Notes under the pieces: generated by a model | Seen by the model: the letters and a program-made list of their open reading frames with translations, nothing else | Databases searched by the model: none | Told to the model about the DNA's origin: nothing | Position numbers and translations under genes: made by a program | Assembly (NCBI GenBank): GCA_900467745.1 | Contig: UBQW01000025.1 | Location: forward strand, 148,790-212,789 | DNA length: 64,000 bases | Origin: Hyphomicrobiales bacterium | GTDB lineage: Bacteria; Pseudomonadota; Alphaproteobacteria; Rhizobiales; Rhizobiaceae | Direction: 5' to 3' | Shown here: one piece after another, positions 25,542-35,562 of the stretch | Layout: every line of letters starts with the position of its first letter | Position numbering within the stretch: position 1 is the stretch's first letter

Positions 25542-26576
25542 TTACCAGTCCATCACCACCTTGCCTGAGTTGCCCGACCGCATCGCCTCGAAGCCCTCGC
25601 GGAAATCGTCGATGCCGATGCGGTGGGTAATCACAGGCGCAAGGTCCAGCCCGCCCTGCACGAAGGCGATCATCTTGTACCAGGTCTCGAACATCTCGCG
25701 TCCGTAGATGCCCTTCAAATTGAGCATCTTGAAGATCACCTTGTTCCAGTCGATCTCGAAACCGGCGGGCGCGATGCCGAGAATGGCGATCTTGCCGCCA
25801 TTGTTCATCTTGTCGATCATGTCGCGAAAGGCGGGTGCCGCCCCCGACATTTCCAGACCGACATCGAAGCCCTCGGTCATCCCTATCGAGGTCATCACGT
25901 CGGAGAGGTTCTCCTTCGACGCATCGACGACATGATCGATGCCAAGCTTGCGGGCAAGATCGAGCCGATGCGGATTGATATCGGTGATCACGACCTTGCG
26001 CGCTCCCGATCGCTTTGCGACCAGCGCCCCCATGATGCCGATCGGACCCGCGCCGGTGACCAGCACGTCCTCGCCGACGAGATCGAAAGACAGCGCCGTA
26101 TGGACCGCATTGCCGAACGGATCGAAGATCGCCGCGATCTCATCGGGAATATCATCGGGGATCGGCACGACATTGGCTTCCGGAATGCAGACGAATTCGC
26201 CGAAGGAACCCGGACGGTTGACGCCGACGCCCAGCGTATTGCGGCAGAGGTGCCCGCGCCCGGCGCGGCAGTTGCGGCACTTGCCGCAGACAATATGCCC
26301 CTCGCCCGACACCCGCTCGCCGACATGATACTTGGTGACCGCCGAGCCGACCTCGGCGATCACGCCGCAGAACTCATGCCCGACCACCATCGGCACCGGA
26401 ATGGTCTTCTGCGCCCACTGGTCCCAGTTCCAGATATGCACGTCCGTGCCGCAGATCGCCGATTTCCTGACCTTGATCAGCACATCGTTCGGCCCGACCT
26501 CGGGCACCGGCACCTGCTCCATCCACAGCCCGACCTCGGCCTTCGACTTCACCAGCGCCTTCATCATGTTCGACAT
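25542..26576 (-). CDS. tdh: L-threonine 3-dehydrogenase
   Basis: A zinc, NAD-dependent medium-chain dehydrogenase, 344 residues, that oxidises L-threonine to 2-amino-3-ketobutyrate. Catalytic zinc region with C42 (ICGTDVHIW) and GHEFCGVI; structural zinc cysteines in [15 protein letters not shown]; Rossmann motif [19 protein letters not shown] precedes the start. It follows kbl, which acts next in the pathway, across a 200-bp gap that contains a mosaic repeat. Confidence 0.94.
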   Translation of the reverse strand: MSNMMKALVKSKAEVGLWMEQVPVPEVGPNDVLIKVRKSAICGTDVHIWNWDQWAQKTIPVPMVVGHEFCGVIAEVGSAVTKYHVGERVSGEGHIVCGKCRNCRAGRGHLCRNTLGVGVNRPGSFGEFVCIPEANVVPIPDDIPDEIAAIFDPFGNAVHTALSFDLVGEDVLVTGAGPIGIMGALVAKRSGARKVVITDINPHRLDLARKLGIDHVVDASKENLSDVMTSIGMTEGFDVGLEMSGAAPAFRDMIDKMNNGGKIAILGIAPAGFEIDWNKVIFKMLNLKGIYGREMFETWYKMIAFVQGGLDLAPVITHRIGIDDFREGFEAMRSGNSGKVVMDW

Positions 26577-26605
26577 TCAATTCCTCCCAATTGCCGCCGC
26601 TCCCC

Positions 26606-26762
26606 CTTCTCCCCACCGGGGAGAAGGTACCCGTCAGGGCGGATGAGGGGCCACACGGCACACCTTAACCAGTTTCTCGCCCTTAGCTTTCGCTCAGAGC
26701 CTCGCTACGCTCGCCCCCTCATCTGTCCTTCGGACATCTTCTCCCCGCGGGGGAGAAGAGGA
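26606..26762. repeat. Rhizobial palindromic mosaic repeat between kbl and tdh
   Basis: Left part: CTTCTCCCC-ACC-GGGGAGAAG (26606-26626), followed by a GGATGAGGGG block. Right part: the inverse CCCCTCATCTGTCC, then CTTCTCCCC-GCG-GGGGAGAAG ending near 26760. These palindromes with GATGAGGGG flanks are the kind of short intergenic mosaic element (RIME-like) common in rhizobial genomes. Name and class are from memory, not a database match. Confidence 0.7.
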
Positions 26763-26776
26763 AACGAGCCGCAGCC

Positions 26777-27964
26777 TCAAATCACACCCAACTCCCGCCC
26801 AGCCTCGGCAAATGCCTCAATCGCCCGCTCGACATCCTCGACCGAATGCGCCGCCGACATCTGCGTACGGATGCGCGCCTGCCCCTTGGGAACCACGGGG
26901 AAGGAGAAGCCGATGACATAGACCCCCTTCTTCAGCATCAGCGCCGCCATATCCTGCGCCAGCTTCGCATCACCCAGCATGACGGGAATGATCGGATGCC
27001 CCTCGCCCGCCAGCGTAAAGCCGAGTTTGGTCATCTCCGAGCGAAACAGATCCGCATTGGCCGACAACCGCGCCCGCAGTGCATCGCCATGATCGATCAG
27101 GTCGAACACCTTCAGTGACGCCGCCGCGATGACAGGCGCCAGCGTATTTGAAAACAGATAGGGTCGCGACCGCTGCCGCAGCCACTCCACCACCTCAGCC
27201 TTCGCCGACGTATAGCCGCCCGAAGCGCCACCCAGCGCCTTGCCGAGCGTGCCGGTGATGATATCGACTCTGCCTTCGACGCCGCAATGCTCGGCCGAAC
27301 CGCGCCCATGCTTCCCGACAAAACCGACCGCATGGCTGTCGTCCACCATGACCATCGCGCTATACTTCTCGGCGAGATCGCAGACACCCTTGAGATTGGC
27401 GATGATCCCATCCATCGAAAACACGCCATCGGTGGCAATCAGCTTGAACCGGCTGCCCTCGGCCTTCTTCAACTCCTCCTCGAGCGCCGCCATATCGTTA
27501 TTGGCGTAGCGGAAACGCTTGGCCTTCGAGAGACGCACGCCGTCGATGATCGAGGCATGGTTCAGCGCATCCGAGATGATTGCATCCTCTTCGCCAAGCA
27601 GCGTCTCAAACAAGCCGCCATTGGCATCGAAGCAGGAGGAGTAAAGGATCGTATCCTCCATCCCGAGAAACGACGAAATCCTGGCCTCAAGCTGCTTGTG
27701 CTCCTCCTGCGTACCGCAGATGAAACGCACGGACGCCATCCCATAGCCATAGCGATCAAGCGCCTTCTTCCCGGCTTCCGCCAGCTCCGCGTTGTCTGCA
27801 AGGCCGAGATAATTGTTGGCGCAGAAATTCAGCACCCGCTCGCCGGATGAAATCGCGATCTCGCCGGCCTGTTTCGAAGTGATGACACGCTCCGCCTTGT
27901 AAAGCCCGGCCTCCTTCAGGCCGGCAAGCTCGGTGCGCAAATGGGAGAGGAACTGCGAGGTCAT
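26777..27964 (-). CDS. kbl: 2-amino-3-ketobutyrate CoA ligase (glycine C-acetyltransferase)
   Basis: A PLP enzyme, 395 residues, that splits 2-amino-3-ketobutyrate with CoA to glycine and acetyl-CoA, completing threonine breakdown with Tdh. Motifs: [34 protein letters not shown], and the PLP lysine in [13 protein letters not shown]. The ATG at 27964 (MTSQFLSHL) is preceded by GAAGGGCCACCA. The gene is 92 bp downstream of recQ on the same strand and upstream of tdh. Confidence 0.95.
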   Translation of the reverse strand: MTSQFLSHLRTELAGLKEAGLYKAERVITSKQAGEIAISSGERVLNFCANNYLGLADNAELAEAGKKALDRYGYGMASVRFICGTQEEHKQLEARISSFLGMEDTILYSSCFDANGGLFETLLGEEDAIISDALNHASIIDGVRLSKAKRFRYANNDMAALEEELKKAEGSRFKLIATDGVFSMDGIIANLKGVCDLAEKYSAMVMVDDSHAVGFVGKHGRGSAEHCGVEGRVDIITGTLGKALGGASGGYTSAKAEVVEWLRQRSRPYLFSNTLAPVIAAASLKVFDLIDHGDALRARLSANADLFRSEMTKLGFTLAGEGHPIIPVMLGDAKLAQDMAALMLKKGVYVIGFSFPVVPKGQARIRTQMSAAHSVEDVERAIEAFAEAGRELGVI

Positions 27965-28056
27965 TGGTGGCCCTTCTTTGAGACTTCCCGATGCCATCGC
28001 ACTAGCACATCAGCATCCGTTTGTCTTGGCGAGACCAAAGCCGATCCATCACCGGA

Positions 28057-29913
28057 TCACCCGTCAAACCCCAAAATCACCTCCAGAAACGCATCCCCAT
28101 ATCGCTCCAGCTTCGACTGCCCGACGCCGGAAATGCCGAGCAGTTCCTTGTGCGTGCGCGGCCGCTCGGTGGCGAATGCGATGAGCGTCGTGTCGGGGAA
28201 GACGACGTAGGGTGGGACGCTCAGCGAGCGGGCGATCGCGGTGCGCTCGGCGCGCAGCGCCTCGAAAAGCGCGTCGTCGGAGCCTGAGAGAACCGAGCGC
28301 CGTTCGGCCTGCGCCGCCCTCTTCGGCCGGCGCTCGGAGGCCGGGCGGTCCTTGCGGAAGAACACCTCGCGCTCGCGCTTGAACACGGCGCGCGCGCCCT
28401 CCTCCAGCTTCAGTGCGCCGAAAGCGCCGTGATCGACACGCACCAGCCCCATCGCCAAGAGCTGCCGGAACACGGATTGCCAGGTGCGCGCGGCGATATC
28501 CTTGCCCGCGCCGAAAACCGGCATTTCGGTGTGGCCGAAGCGCTCGGTCTTTTCGTTGACATTGCCGATCAGGACATCGACCACATGCCCCGTGCCAAAA
28601 CGCTCGCCCGTGCGATAGATCGCCGCCAGCGCCTTGATCGCGGCATCCGTCCCATCCCAGGTCTCCACCGGCTTCAGGCAGGTGTCGCAGCCGCCGCAAT
28701 TGCCGGCATGGCTCTCGCCGAAATGCGACAGAATCGCCTGCCGTCGGCACGACGCCGTCTCGCAGATGGCAAGCAGCGCGTTGAGCTTGGAGCGTTCCAC
28801 CCGCTTGATCTCGTCGGCGGCACCACCTTCATCGATCATCCGCCCGCGCTGGATCACGTCGGCCATGCCATAGGCCATCCAAACCTCGGAGGGCAGACCG
28901 TCGCGCCCCGCACGGCCGGTCTCCTGATAGTAGGCCTCGACGGAACCGGGCAGGTCGAGATGCGCGACATAGCGCACGTTCGGCTTGTCAATCCCCATGC
29001 CGAAGGCGACGGTGGCGACGAGGCAGAGATCCTCGTCCTTGAGGAAGGCATCCTGGTTGGCGTCGCGCACGGCGCGGTCCATACCGGCATGATAGGCAAG
29101 CGCTCGGATACCCTGGCCGTTCAGCCACTCGGCCGTATCCTCGACCTTGGCGCGCGACAGGCAGTAGACGATGCCGCTATTGCCCTTGTGACCGGCGAGA
29201 AACCGCAGAAGCTGCTGGCGCGGCTGGTCGCGCTCGACGATTTCGTAGCTGATGTTCGGCCGGTCGAAGCTTGTAGTGAAGATCTTCGCGCCGTTGAGCC
29301 CCAGGCGCGCGGCGATATCGTCGCGCGTATGCGGATCGGCGGTCGCCGTCAGCGCGATACGGGGAACGCCGGGATAGTGCTCGCCGAGCTTGCCGAGTTC
29401 GCGATACTCCGGCCGGAAGTCGTGTCCCCATTGCGAGACGCAATGGGCCTCATCGATGGCGAACAGCGCGATCTTCGAATTGCCGATGATGTCGCGGAAC
29501 CCCTCCATGAGGATGCGCTCCGGCGTCACGTAAAGCAGATCGAGATTTCCCGACGAGATCGCCCGGCGAACCTCGACATATTCCTCGCGCGTCAGCGACG
29601 AGTTGAGCGCGGCCGCCCGAATACCGAGCTGCTTCATCGCCTCCACCTGGTCGCGCATCAGCGCGATCAGCGGCGAGACGACGATGCCGACGCCATCGCG
29701 GCAGAGCGCGGGGATCTGGAAGCAGAGCGATTTGCCGGCGCCCGTCGGAAACAAGACCAGCGCATCGCCGCCATCGACCACATGCTCGACCACCGCCTGC
29801 TGCTTGCCGCGAAAGGCCGGGTAGCCATAGACGTGGTTGAGAATGCCGAGCGGCGTGCGCTCGGCGCCAAACAGCGCGTCACCCGCCGAAAACCGTGTAT
29901 CAGCCACGTCCAT
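28057..29913 (-). CDS. recQ: ATP-dependent DNA helicase RecQ
   Basis: A 3'-5' helicase of 618 residues. Walker [13 protein letters not shown] box with [10 protein letters not shown], helicase C-terminal domain ([26 protein letters not shown]), zinc-binding cysteines CETASCRRQ and CGGCDTC, winged RQC segment, and an HRDC domain at the end ([21 protein letters not shown]). The ATG at 29913 overlaps the dnaG stop as TGATG, so it is coupled to dnaG. Confidence 0.95.
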   Translation of the reverse strand: MDVADTRFSAGDALFGAERTPLGILNHVYGYPAFRGKQQAVVEHVVDGGDALVLFPTGAGKSLCFQIPALCRDGVGIVVSPLIALMRDQVEAMKQLGIRAAALNSSLTREEYVEVRRAISSGNLDLLYVTPERILMEGFRDIIGNSKIALFAIDEAHCVSQWGHDFRPEYRELGKLGEHYPGVPRIALTATADPHTRDDIAARLGLNGAKIFTTSFDRPNISYEIVERDQPRQQLLRFLAGHKGNSGIVYCLSRAKVEDTAEWLNGQGIRALAYHAGMDRAVRDANQDAFLKDEDLCLVATVAFGMGIDKPNVRYVAHLDLPGSVEAYYQETGRAGRDGLPSEVWMAYGMADVIQRGRMIDEGGAADEIKRVERSKLNALLAICETASCRRQAILSHFGESHAGNCGGCDTCLKPVETWDGTDAAIKALAAIYRTGERFGTGHVVDVLIGNVNEKTERFGHTEMPVFGAGKDIAARTWQSVFRQLLAMGLVRVDHGAFGALKLEEGARAVFKREREVFFRKDRPASERRPKRAAQAERRSVLSGSDDALFEALRAERTAIARSLSVPPYVVFPDTTLIAFATERPRTHKELLGISGVGQSKLERYGDAFLEVILGFDG

Positions 29914-31916
29914 CAATGGCTCGCAGCCCCTTTGACGCGACCGGAGAGCACGCCGAAGCCATCGATGATCGCTTCCTGGTTCTCAAGCCGCAGTCCCTCG
30001 AAGTGAACCTCCTGCAGCGCCCGCATCAGCTGGTCGATCACCTCTTCATTGCCGCTTTCGGTGGCCTCGGCGATCTCTTTTTCCAGCTCGATCTTCTGCC
30101 AGCGCAGCGCCTTGGAGCGCTTGTGGAAGGCAAGCGCCTGGCGATAGCCCTCGCGCGCATCCTCCATCGCCGCCTGCTCGGTGGCGATCCACAGCCGCGC
30201 ATTGCGGATCTGCTGCTCCAGCGTCTGGATCAGCCCGCCGAAGCCCTGCTCTTCCAGCCGCTCGACCAGATAATCGCGTGTCAGGTGCGGACCGGCGACA
30301 GCCGCCGCGGCCCCGAGCATGCCCGACCAGAGCCGCTGCAGCTCGCGGCTGTCGTAATCGATCGAGGCGATCTCGTCATATTCGTCCTGCATCAGCGCCG
30401 GATGGTTGACGACGGTCAGCGCCAAGACGCTCTCGCGCAGCGCGGGCGTCTCCTGATGGCCGCGCACCAGCCCGGAGCGAGCCAGCCGATCCGAAATGCC
30501 GCCGCCGGAAACACGAGCGCCGCGCGGGCCATCGTTTCCGCGTCCGCGGCCCTGCCCACCGCCACGCTCGAAGCCGCCGCGATCGAAGTTGCGCCGCTCG
30601 CCGCCGTCGCGGTTCTGGAACTGCGGCCGGAAGAAGCCATTCAGCCGGTCACGCATGTCCTGCTGGTAGTGCCGGCGCACGTCTTCGTCAGCAATGACGG
30701 CGACCAGCTGCCTCAGCCGCGCCTCGAGCTCGGCCTTCGCCTCCGGCGTCTCGAACGAGCCGGTCTTCAACTCGCGGCCCCAGATCATCTCGGCCAGCGG
30801 CTTGGCTTGGCTCATCACCTTGTCGAACGGCGCCCGCCCCTCGTTGCGCACGAGATCGTCGGGATCCTTGCCGTCGGGCAGAAGCGCGAAACGCACGGTG
30901 CGGCCGGGCTTGATATGCGGCAGCGCCAGATCGGCCGCACGGTTGGCGGCGCGGATGCCGGCGCCGTCGCCGTCGAAGCACAACACCGGCTGCGGCGTCA
31001 TCTTCCAGAGCAGTTCCAGCTGGTTTTCGGTGAGCGCTGTGCCGAGCGGGGCGACCGCGTTCTCGACGCCTGCCTGATAGAGCGCGATCACATCCATATA
31101 GCCTTCGACGGCGATGATCGTGCCTTCGCCATTGGCGCCCTGTGTCGAGCGCCGCGCGCGGGCGAAGTTGTAGAGCACGTTGCCCTTGTGGAAGAGCTCC
31201 GTCTCGTTGGAATTGAGATACTTGGCCGGCGCGTCCGGCGACATGGCGCGGCCACCGAAGGCGATCACCTTCTCGCGCGACGACAAGATCGGAAACATGA
31301 TGCGGTCGCGGAAGCGATCGTAGGAAACAGGTATCTCCGGTCCGTGCACGACCAGCCCGCAGGCCTCGATCTGCTCCTTCGACGCGCCCTTGCCCGCCAG
31401 ATGTTCCTTCAGCGCATTGCGGCTATCGGGCGCAAAGCCGAGACGGAAGGTTTCGATCGTGCGCCCCGTCAGCCCACGGTCGCGCAGATAGGCGCGGGCG
31501 CGGGCGCCGTTCGCCGTCTGCAGCTGGTCCTGGAAGAACTGCGTCGCCATCTCCATCACGTCGAGAAGCGTCGTTCGCTCCTTCTCGCGCTTCTCCATGG
31601 CCGGATCGGCGACGGGCATCGCGACGCCAGCCATGTCGGCGATCGTCTGCACCGCCTCGGGAAAGCTCAAGCCTTCGAGCTCGGTCAGGAAGCGGAAATG
31701 GTCGCCGGTCACGCCACAGCCGAAGCAATGATAGCGGCCCTTGCGGTCCTCGCAGTGAAAGCTCGGCGACTTCTCGCCGTGAAACGGGCAGCACGCCCAG
31801 TAATCGGCGCGCGATACGTTGGTCTTGCGCTTGTCCCAGCTCACACGGCGGCCGATCACGTCCGAAATCAGGACGCGGTCGCGTATCTCGTCGAGAAAGG
31901 AGTTTGAAAAGCGCAT
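29913..31916 (-). CDS. dnaG: DNA primase
   Basis: 667 residues; makes RNA primers at the replication fork. CHC2 zinc finger at residues 43-67 (C43-P-F-H46 and C64-F-G-C67), RNA polymerase/TOPRIM core with [14 protein letters not shown] and DGDGAG, and a helicase-binding C-terminal domain preceded by a Gly/Arg-rich linker ([23 protein letters not shown] region). The ATG at 31916 (MRFSNSF) has AGAGG upstream; the open frame extends 17 codons more without support. The usual rpoD partner lies 5.2 kb downstream. Confidence 0.96.
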   Translation of the reverse strand: MRFSNSFLDEIRDRVLISDVIGRRVSWDKRKTNVSRADYWACCPFHGEKSPSFHCEDRKGRYHCFGCGVTGDHFRFLTELEGLSFPEAVQTIADMAGVAMPVADPAMEKREKERTTLLDVMEMATQFFQDQLQTANGARARAYLRDRGLTGRTIETFRLGFAPDSRNALKEHLAGKGASKEQIEACGLVVHGPEIPVSYDRFRDRIMFPILSSREKVIAFGGRAMSPDAPAKYLNSNETELFHKGNVLYNFARARRSTQGANGEGTIIAVEGYMDVIALYQAGVENAVAPLGTALTENQLELLWKMTPQPVLCFDGDGAGIRAANRAADLALPHIKPGRTVRFALLPDGKDPDDLVRNEGRAPFDKVMSQAKPLAEMIWGRELKTGSFETPEAKAELEARLRQLVAVIADEDVRRHYQQDMRDRLNGFFRPQFQNRDGGERRNFDRGGFERGGGQGRGRGNDGPRGARVSGGGISDRLARSGLVRGHQETPALRESVLALTVVNHPALMQDEYDEIASIDYDSRELQRLWSGMLGAAAAVAGPHLTRDYLVERLEEQGFGGLIQTLEQQIRNARLWIATEQAAMEDAREGYRQALAFHKRSKALRWQKIELEKEIAEATESGNEEVIDQLMRALQEVHFEGLRLENQEAIIDGFGVLSGRVKGAASH

Positions 31917-32215
31917 TTCTACCTCTTGGCTATCCTCCATATAAGCAAGTTCCCGGGCGCATGCCACGAACTTTGGCCGATAGCCACGCTATACACAGGT
32001 TGCTTCGATGACCGGCACCCAACCAAGCGGCTACTTCCTGCTTTCAACAAAGCGTGACTGTCGAACGCATGCGCCAAACGGCGAAAGCCTGTCTTCAGGA
32101 CAAACGACAGCAACCGCGATAGCGGCACTGTCGCGGTACACAAACAAAACAATACCTTACGGCCGAGGCTCGAATCCGATTGCGAGCCGGATGCCATAAT
32201 TGGTGTTCGCTTTAA

Positions 32216-32246
32216 GGCGGCGATTCCCGCCAATTATTATTTTTTT
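32216..32246 (+). terminator. Terminator-like hairpin with long T tract
   Basis: GGCGG-CGATTC-CCGCC (short 5-bp stem) followed by AATTATTATTTTTTT. A second hairpin GGCTCG-N10-CGAGCC lies 28 bp upstream (32167-32188). It has no plus-strand gene upstream, so it may end a small RNA or simply be an AT-rich promoter region. Confidence 0.4.
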
Positions 32247-32289
32247 GTAATTTGAATCCGATGCCGCATCGCAATAACGTCAGTTTCAA

Positions 32290-32448
32290 CAAAGCGATCC
32301 CCTCGCAAGGCACCATCCCTACCCCCGGCGCCGCCTTGCAAGGGTGCCTTTGCAAATACCCGCTGATGAGGACCCAGGTCCTGCGTCGTCAGCCGGAGCA
32401 AAGAGCAAGAAGGCAGGAACGCCCCCAGTTCCTGCCTTCTTTAATTTC
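32290..32448 (+). ncRNA. Candidate structured sRNA or leader RNA
   Basis: GCAAGGCACC (32305-32314) can pair with GCCTTGC (32333-32339) or, with one bulged base, with GGTGCCTTTGC (32343-32353), so two exclusive folds exist. A hairpin with CTGA/TCAG arms (about 32362-32391) follows, then a 14-bp terminator stem. No known RNA family was recognised. It could be a free-standing sRNA or an attenuating leader for the gene at 32569. The 5' end is not defined. Confidence 0.45.
32407..32448 (+). terminator. Strong intrinsic terminator
   Basis: A 14-bp perfect stem (core GAAGGCAGGAAC / GTTCCTGCCTTC) with loop GCCCCCA, followed by TTTAATTT. It is upstream, not downstream, of the plus-strand gene at 32569. 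Confidence 0.85.
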
Positions 32449-32568
32449 TACCTAACGTTTCATATTGTGGATTGTGGCCGCCTATCACAGGCAGATTCCA
32501 CCAGCAATTGATTGACAGTCGTTGGTCGCAAGTCCAATGAAGGCGGCAACTTCGGATGGTTGCCAAGC

Positions 32569-33447
32569 ATGCCACATAAGGTTGAAGAATTTTTAGAGAG
32601 TGACGCATTTTTCGCGTTGGTTCTGGAATTCGCGCGCGAAATGCTCGCGATCTACCGCGAAAGCCCACGCATCGCGTCGATATTCGCCGCCCAGCAACGC
32701 TGGTTGATGGCGCAACTCGGATTCGCGCTTTATTTCGGCTATCCCGATGATCCGAAGGGCGGCCTATACTCCGGCCGCTTCATTTCATTCGCCATCGAAA
32801 AGAAGATCGCCAGCCGCAACACGGCCGCCGCCTTCATGCAGGAAATGCTCGCCTATCGCTTCCTGCGCGCGGTCGAAAGCCCCTCCGACAAGCGCACGCG
32901 CCTGCTGGAGCCGACCGAAACGGCGCTCGAGCATTTCCACAAATGGCTCGCCGCCCACCTGATGATCCTCGACAACCTCGATGGCGGCCATCGTCTCGAG
33001 GCGGCGATGAAGGATCCGATGGTCTTTGCCCGCATGCAGCCGCTGATCGCCAAGGGCATCATCGACAGCGACGCGGTGCGCGATCCCGGCGCCACCTACA
33101 ATCTATTCAACTGGGCGAACTCCGGCGGCCTCGTGATGGACCTGCTGATGACGCGGATAACCTCGTTCGACAAGTCGATGGAGCGCGTCTCGATCGGAAG
33201 GCTGTCGCTGAAGGAAATCCGCGACCAGTTCATGATCTCCAACACCCATCTGAAGCGGCTGCTGTCGCAGGCAGCCGAGATGGGCAGCATCGGCTGGTCG
33301 GAGGCCTCGTTCAAGGGCGAGACCTGGATGTCTCGAGCGTTTGTGCGGGAATATTGGGGCTATCAGGCCGCGAAGTTCGCCGTCATCGACGCGGCGGCCG
33401 CAAGCGTGCTGGGGCCCGCGGTCCCGAAGACCGCGCGCCTCGCCTGA
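32569..33447 (+). CDS. Uncharacterised protein with a winged-helix-like segment
   Basis: 292 residues from the ATG at 32569 (MPHKVEEFL); a TTG at 32512 would add 19 residues and is not preferred. It has no signal peptide and is helix-rich. A segment near residues 205-240 (SLKEIRDQFMISNTHLKRLLSQAAEMGSIGW region) reads like a helix-turn-helix, with a wing after it. I do not recognise the family beyond a MarR-like look; the N-terminal half matches nothing I know. It lies beyond a strong terminator and converges with the YqeY gene. Confidence 0.7.
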   Translation: MPHKVEEFLESDAFFALVLEFAREMLAIYRESPRIASIFAAQQRWLMAQLGFALYFGYPDDPKGGLYSGRFISFAIEKKIASRNTAAAFMQEMLAYRFLRAVESPSDKRTRLLEPTETALEHFHKWLAAHLMILDNLDGGHRLEAAMKDPMVFARMQPLIAKGIIDSDAVRDPGATYNLFNWANSGGLVMDLLMTRITSFDKSMERVSIGRLSLKEIRDQFMISNTHLKRLLSQAAEMGSIGWSEASFKGETWMSRAFVREYWGYQAAKFAVIDAAAASVLGPAVPKTARLA

Positions 33448-33466
33448 GGGGGAATGGCTTAGTCGA

Positions 33467-33928
33467 TCAGTTCAAGAGTTCCTTCACGGCGCCGGACGCC
33501 TTGGAGAAATCCATCTGGCCCGCATAGCGCTCTTTCAGCACCGCCATCACCTTCCCCATGTCCTTCGGACCGGCGGCACCCGTCTCGGCGATGATCGCCG
33601 CGATGTTGGCGCGCACATCCGAATCGGAAAGCTGCTTCGGCATGAAGTCCTGCACCACCTTGATTTCGGCGCGCTCCTTGGCGGCGAGCTCCGGGCGGGC
33701 GTTCTCGTCGTAGATCTTCGCCGATTCGTCGCGCTGCTTCACCATCTTGGCCAGGATCTGCAGGATTTCGTCGTCGCTGGCCTCTTCCTTGCCGGCACCG
33801 CGATTGGCGATATCGCGGTCCTTGATCGCGGCCTGGATCAGGCGAACGGTCGAAAGACGCTCGGCATTCTTGGATTTCATCGCATCCTTGAGGGCGGCGG
33901 CGAGTTGATCGCGCAACATCATAAACAC
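33467..33928 (-). CDS. GatB/YqeY domain protein
   Basis: 153 residues; the YqeY family pattern is clear (LKDAMKSKNAERLSTVRLIQAAIKDRDI, then the C-terminal DMGKVMAVLKERYAGQMDFSKASGAVKELL, cited as landmarks). It resembles the tail domain of the GatB amidotransferase subunit, but its own role is not settled. CAGGAGTGTTT precedes the start. In many alphaproteobacteria it neighbours dnaG and carA, as here. Confidence 0.9.
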   Translation of the reverse strand: MFMMLRDQLAAALKDAMKSKNAERLSTVRLIQAAIKDRDIANRGAGKEEASDDEILQILAKMVKQRDESAKIYDENARPELAAKERAEIKVVQDFMPKQLSDSDVRANIAAIIAETGAAGPKDMGKVMAVLKERYAGQMDFSKASGAVKELLN

Positions 33929-34144
33929 TCCTGTTTGAATGCTGCTTCATAAACCAGACGAATGCGTGGGATCAAATAAATTGCGAAACGCGCGACATTA
34001 AGCGGCAGAAAACCCTTAGAATCTGCGGTACAAAGATTGACCTCAGGAAATAGCGTGGCTATTTACCGCCACCTGCACCAAAATTCGTGATCAGGCCTGA
34101 GAGCGCGCGCCTTGCCGCGCGTACACGCTTGCGAACCAAAATGG

Positions 34145-34179
34145 CCGGCCAACGTTGCCCAAGGACGTCTGGCGGCCGG
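34145..34179 (+). promoter_or_regulatory. Leader hairpin just upstream of carA
   Basis: CCGGCC-AACGT (34145-34155) can pair with ACGT-CTGGC-GGCCGG (34165-34179), leaving a short loop, immediately before the ribosome-binding area. The carB leader also has a CCGGCC/GGCCGG hairpin. A control role is inference. Confidence 0.35.
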
Positions 34180-34192
34180 AAACGGGATGAAG

Positions 34193-35398
34193 ATGACCGC
34201 GACAGCACCCTGGACAACCGAAAAGCCGACCGCCCTGCTCGTTCTGGCGGATGGCACAGTGATCGAAGGCAAGGGCATCGGCGCGACCGGCAAGGTCCAG
34301 GCCGAAGTGGTCTTCAACACCGCGCTGACCGGCTACGAAGAAATCATGACCGATCCCTCCTACCTCGGCCAGATCGTCACCTTCACCTTCCCGCATATCG
34401 GTAACATCGGCACCAATGAAGAAGACATCGAAGACCTGACGCCGGCAGCACGCCACGGCGCGGTCGGCGTCATCTTCAAGGCCGACATGACCGACCCGTC
34501 CAACTACCGTGCCGCCAAGCACCTCGACGCCTGGCTGAAGGCCCGCGGCGTCATCGGTCTTTGCGGCATCGACACCCGCGCGCTGACCGCCTGGATCCGC
34601 GAGAACGGCGCCCCGAACGCCGTCATCGCCCACGATCCGAACGGCGTCTTCGACATCGACACGCTGAAGGCAGAAGCCAAGGCCTGGAGCGGCCTCGAAG
34701 GCCTCGACCTCGCCAAGATCGCCTCCTCCGGGCAGTCATCGCAGTGGTCGCAGACCCCGTGGGTCTGGAACGAAGGCTATGGCGAACTGAAAGCCGAGGA
34801 CGCCAAGTACCACGTCGTCTGCCTCGACTACGGCGTCAAGCGCAACATCCTGCGCCTGTTCGCCGGCCTCGATTGCAAGGTCACCGTGATGCCGGCAACG
34901 ACGAGCGCCGAGGAAGTGCTCGCCATGCAGCCCGACGGCATCTTCCTGTCGAACGGCCCGGGCGACCCGGCCGCAACCGGCGAATACGCCGTTCCAGTCA
35001 TCCAGTCGCTGATCAAGACGGATATCCCGCTCTTCGGCATCTGCCTCGGCCACCAGATGCTGGGCCTGGCGCTCGGCGCCAAGACCGAAAAGATGCACCA
35101 AGGCCACCACGGCGCCAACCATCCGGTCAAGGACCACACGACGGGCAAGGTCGAGATCGTCTCGATGAACCACGGCTTCGCGGTCGACACGAAGTCGCTG
35201 CCCGAAGGCGTTGAGGAGACTCACGTTTCGCTGTTCGACGGGACGAACTGCGGCCTGCGTGTTTCAGGCAAGCAGATCTTCTCCGTCCAGCACCATCCGG
35301 AAGCCTCCCCCGGCCCGCAGGACAGCCACTACCTCTTCCGCCGCTTCATCAACATGGTGCGCGAGAAGAAGGGCGAAGCGGCACTGGCCGAACGCTAA
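34193..35398 (+). CDS. carA: Carbamoyl-phosphate synthase small subunit
   Basis: The glutaminase subunit, 401 residues, which supplies ammonia to CarB for arginine and pyrimidine synthesis. The N-terminal CarA domain is followed by a class I amidotransferase domain with the nucleophile in FGICLGHQM and the histidine-glutamate pair in QHHPEASPGP. Two ATGs lie close together (34187 and 34193); MTATAPWTTEKP fits the length known for rhizobial CarA. carB is 7.4 kb downstream, not adjacent. Confidence 0.95.
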   Translation: MTATAPWTTEKPTALLVLADGTVIEGKGIGATGKVQAEVVFNTALTGYEEIMTDPSYLGQIVTFTFPHIGNIGTNEEDIEDLTPAARHGAVGVIFKADMTDPSNYRAAKHLDAWLKARGVIGLCGIDTRALTAWIRENGAPNAVIAHDPNGVFDIDTLKAEAKAWSGLEGLDLAKIASSGQSSQWSQTPWVWNEGYGELKAEDAKYHVVCLDYGVKRNILRLFAGLDCKVTVMPATTSAEEVLAMQPDGIFLSNGPGDPAATGEYAVPVIQSLIKTDIPLFGICLGHQMLGLALGAKTEKMHQGHHGANHPVKDHTTGKVEIVSMNHGFAVDTKSLPEGVEETHVSLFDGTNCGLRVSGKQIFSVQHHPEASPGPQDSHYLFRRFINMVREKKGEAALAER

Positions 35399-35419
35399 GC
35401 GAATAGACAGAGATTAGAG

Positions 35420-35454
35420 AGAGCGGCGCCGAAGACCACGGCGCCGCTCTTTTC
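35420..35454 (+). terminator. Terminator of carA
   Basis: A 12-bp perfect stem AGAGCGGCGCCG / CGGCGCCGCTCT with a 7-nt loop and TTTTC after it, about 20 bp past the stop. Confidence 0.9.
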
Positions 35455-35562
35455 ATATCAGGCCTTAGGCATGGTCTTGCTGTCATTTGTTAACAGCAAT
35501 TTAAGGCCGGCATTTCATGATCCGCACCCAGGCGCGCGCAACGCCGGCCGAAGGTGCCATCG

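Larger units (their letters stand above)
31917..32568. other. 652-bp region upstream of dnaG, RNA candidates
   Basis: No protein gene is supported. It carries two T-rich terminator-like hairpins on the plus strand (32216-32246 and 32407-32448). A structured segment with alternative pairings lies between them. The dnaG promoter must lie on the minus strand near the left end. Confidence 0.5.

Noticed and set aside
32362-32391. CTGATGAG-stem resembling a hammerhead ribozyme core
   Set aside because: The required GAAA after stem II is missing, so the catalytic core cannot form.
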